Origin: an uncultured Bacteroidota bacterium
GTDB taxonomy: Bacteria; Bacteroidota; Bacteroidia; JABEUT01
Length of the DNA: 32,825 nt
Assembly: GCA_903863935.1 (NCBI GenBank)
Contig: CAIPDV010000073.1
Span: 1-32,825, forward strand
Reading direction: 5' to 3'
Shown: in pieces, positions 32,081 to 32,825 of the stretch
How the letters are laid out: the number at the start of each line of letters is the position of its first letter
How positions within the stretch are numbered: the first letter of the stretch is position 1
Notes under the pieces: model-generated
Told to the model about the DNA's origin: nothing
Databases searched by the model: none
Seen by the model: only the letters and a program-made list of their open reading frames with translations
Made by a program: the position numbers and the translations under genes

Positions 32081-32825
32081 CTATTCTTTGTACTTTACAG
32101 ATCCTGTGCCTGTACTTTGCAATTCCATAACCTTTGCCGGGCCGGCATAACTTACATCTCCTGTACCAGACGCTTCTATGTAAATAGAATTTGAGGCGTA
32201 TAAAACAGCATCTCCGGTACCTTCTAATTTTACATGGAGTTCCTTTACCTTAAATTTTTCGGCTCTTAACGATCCCGTTCCATCCTCCGAAATGCTTGCA
32301 TAGTTTGCTTTTCCAGCCAGTGTTAAACTTCCCGTACCTTCATTCGATATTTTAAGTGTATCTGTATTAAGTAACAAATTTGAACTACCCACACCCGGAA
32401 AATCAAATACAATATTTTTGAGATTAAGTGTATCGCTGCATGTTGTTTTACAAACGCCCTCAATGCTCAGCGAGTTTATACTCACAAGGGTTATGTATAC
32501 AGTTGTAGTGGTGCCGCTTAAAAACCGGACATGCAAGCTATCCGTTAAAATCAGGGCATTTCCCTTATTATATATTTTCATCATAGGCGAATAATCTCCT
32601 TTTATGGTCACACTTTCTTTAGCTCCCTGCGACAATACAATATCATATACCCCATCTGCTTTTATTGCGCTGAAAGGCCCTACATTTATGTTTTTGCCTT
32701 CAGGTGGAAGTTTTGTAAACTTGTCCATGGCACTTAATGTATTTACATAATGAGTGATGGTTACGAAAAACACAGTTATTATAATCAGCCCCACAATAAA
32801 GAAACCCAACAAAAGTTTGTTACTC
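32081..32825 (-). CDS. DUF2807 head-GIN-domain protein, 5' end beyond the window
   Basis: At least 247 residues; the frame stays open to the right edge, reading SNKLL before LGFFIVGLIIITVFFVTI, so the true start is probably just outside and the TTG at 32812 is only an internal candidate. An N-terminal membrane segment is followed by a DUF2807-type domain (putative auto-transporter adhesin, head GIN): FSAIKADGVYDIVLSQGAKESVTIKGDYSPMMKIYNKGNALILT, then repeated strands with GTGS motifs (NEGTGSLTLAG, EDGTGSLRAE, LEGTGDAVLYA, ASGTGDVSYAG, STGTGSVKY), characteristic of the beta-helix-like fold. The function is unknown; it is cell-envelope associated. Confidence 0.85.
   Translation of the reverse strand, partial: SNKLLLGFFIVGLIIITVFFVTITHYVNTLSAMDKFTKLPPEGKNINVGPFSAIKADGVYDIVLSQGAKESVTIKGDYSPMMKIYNKGNALILTDSLHVRFLSGTTTTVYITLVSINSLSIEGVCKTTCSDTLNLKNIVFDFPGVGSSNLLLNTDTLKISNEGTGSLTLAGKANYASISEDGTGSLRAEKFKVKELHVKLEGTGDAVLYASNSIYIEASGTGDVSYAGPAKVMELQSTGTGSVKYKE

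Noticed and set aside
1-32825. tRNA or rRNA genes
   Set aside because: I saw no cloverleaf or conserved rRNA segments by eye; a tRNAscan/Infernal run would be decisive.

Overview
This window looks like a chromosomal piece of a Bacteroidota genome, probably an environmental lineage in the Chitinophagales/Sphingobacteriales range. I infer this from gene content and promoter style; no marker gene fixes the order. The supporting signs are two proteins with type IX secretion (T9SS) C-terminal sorting domains, many short lipoproteins, DUF5686, DUF2807 and SPOR proteins, AT-rich DNA, and repeated TAnnTTTG (Bacteroidota -7) promoter boxes, several lying only 4-6 nt before the start codon.

Layout. 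1-1950: a possible partial gene at the left edge, repeat element A, and a dipeptide/oligopeptide-binding lipoprotein on the minus strand. 2019-5963: a plus-strand run with mtaB (tRNA ms2t6A), lgt (lipoprotein diacylglyceryl transferase), an inositol-monophosphatase family gene and a small GIY-YIG nuclease-like gene. 5971-6283: repeat element B. 6342-8038: an MscS channel and a convergent PAP2-like membrane protein. 8048-8504: a GxxExxY gene inside 30-bp inverted repeats, resembling a small mobile cassette. 8508-13144 (minus): rpoN, asnS, an exported RidA protein and a lipoprotein of unknown function. 13277-19946: a TetR regulator with a clear palindromic operator, followed by a complete TolC/membrane-fusion/RND efflux set. 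19950-20501: a GNAT acetyltransferase. 20587-20855 (minus): repeat element C. 20964-25829: an M1 metallopeptidase with a T9SS tail and a DUF5686 outer-membrane protein. 25880-27679: a SPOR-domain protein, a roughly 470-bp non-coding stretch and a lipoprotein. 27730-29559 (minus): an NmrA-like oxidoreductase and AraC regulator pair with tandem operator-like repeats. 29726-32825 (minus): a double-palindrome repeat, a PNGase F-like T9SS protein and a DUF2807 protein cut by the window end.

The most unusual content is a dispersed family of three elements (A, B, C) that no coding annotation explains. Each has a related 39-bp promoter box ending in TATCTTTG, an ATG 4-5 nt later, a leader of about 70-100 nt, a hairpin built from a repeat and its inverted copy, a 46-59 nt spacer, and an array of short direct repeats with an 11-bp period (3, 7 and 5 units). 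The repeat sequence differs between copies but matches within a copy between hairpin and array. I do not recognise this architecture. Three other small palindromic or mobile elements also occur: an in-frame 60-bp palindrome inside mtaB, the GxxExxY cassette, and a two-hairpin repeat that supplies a stop codon.
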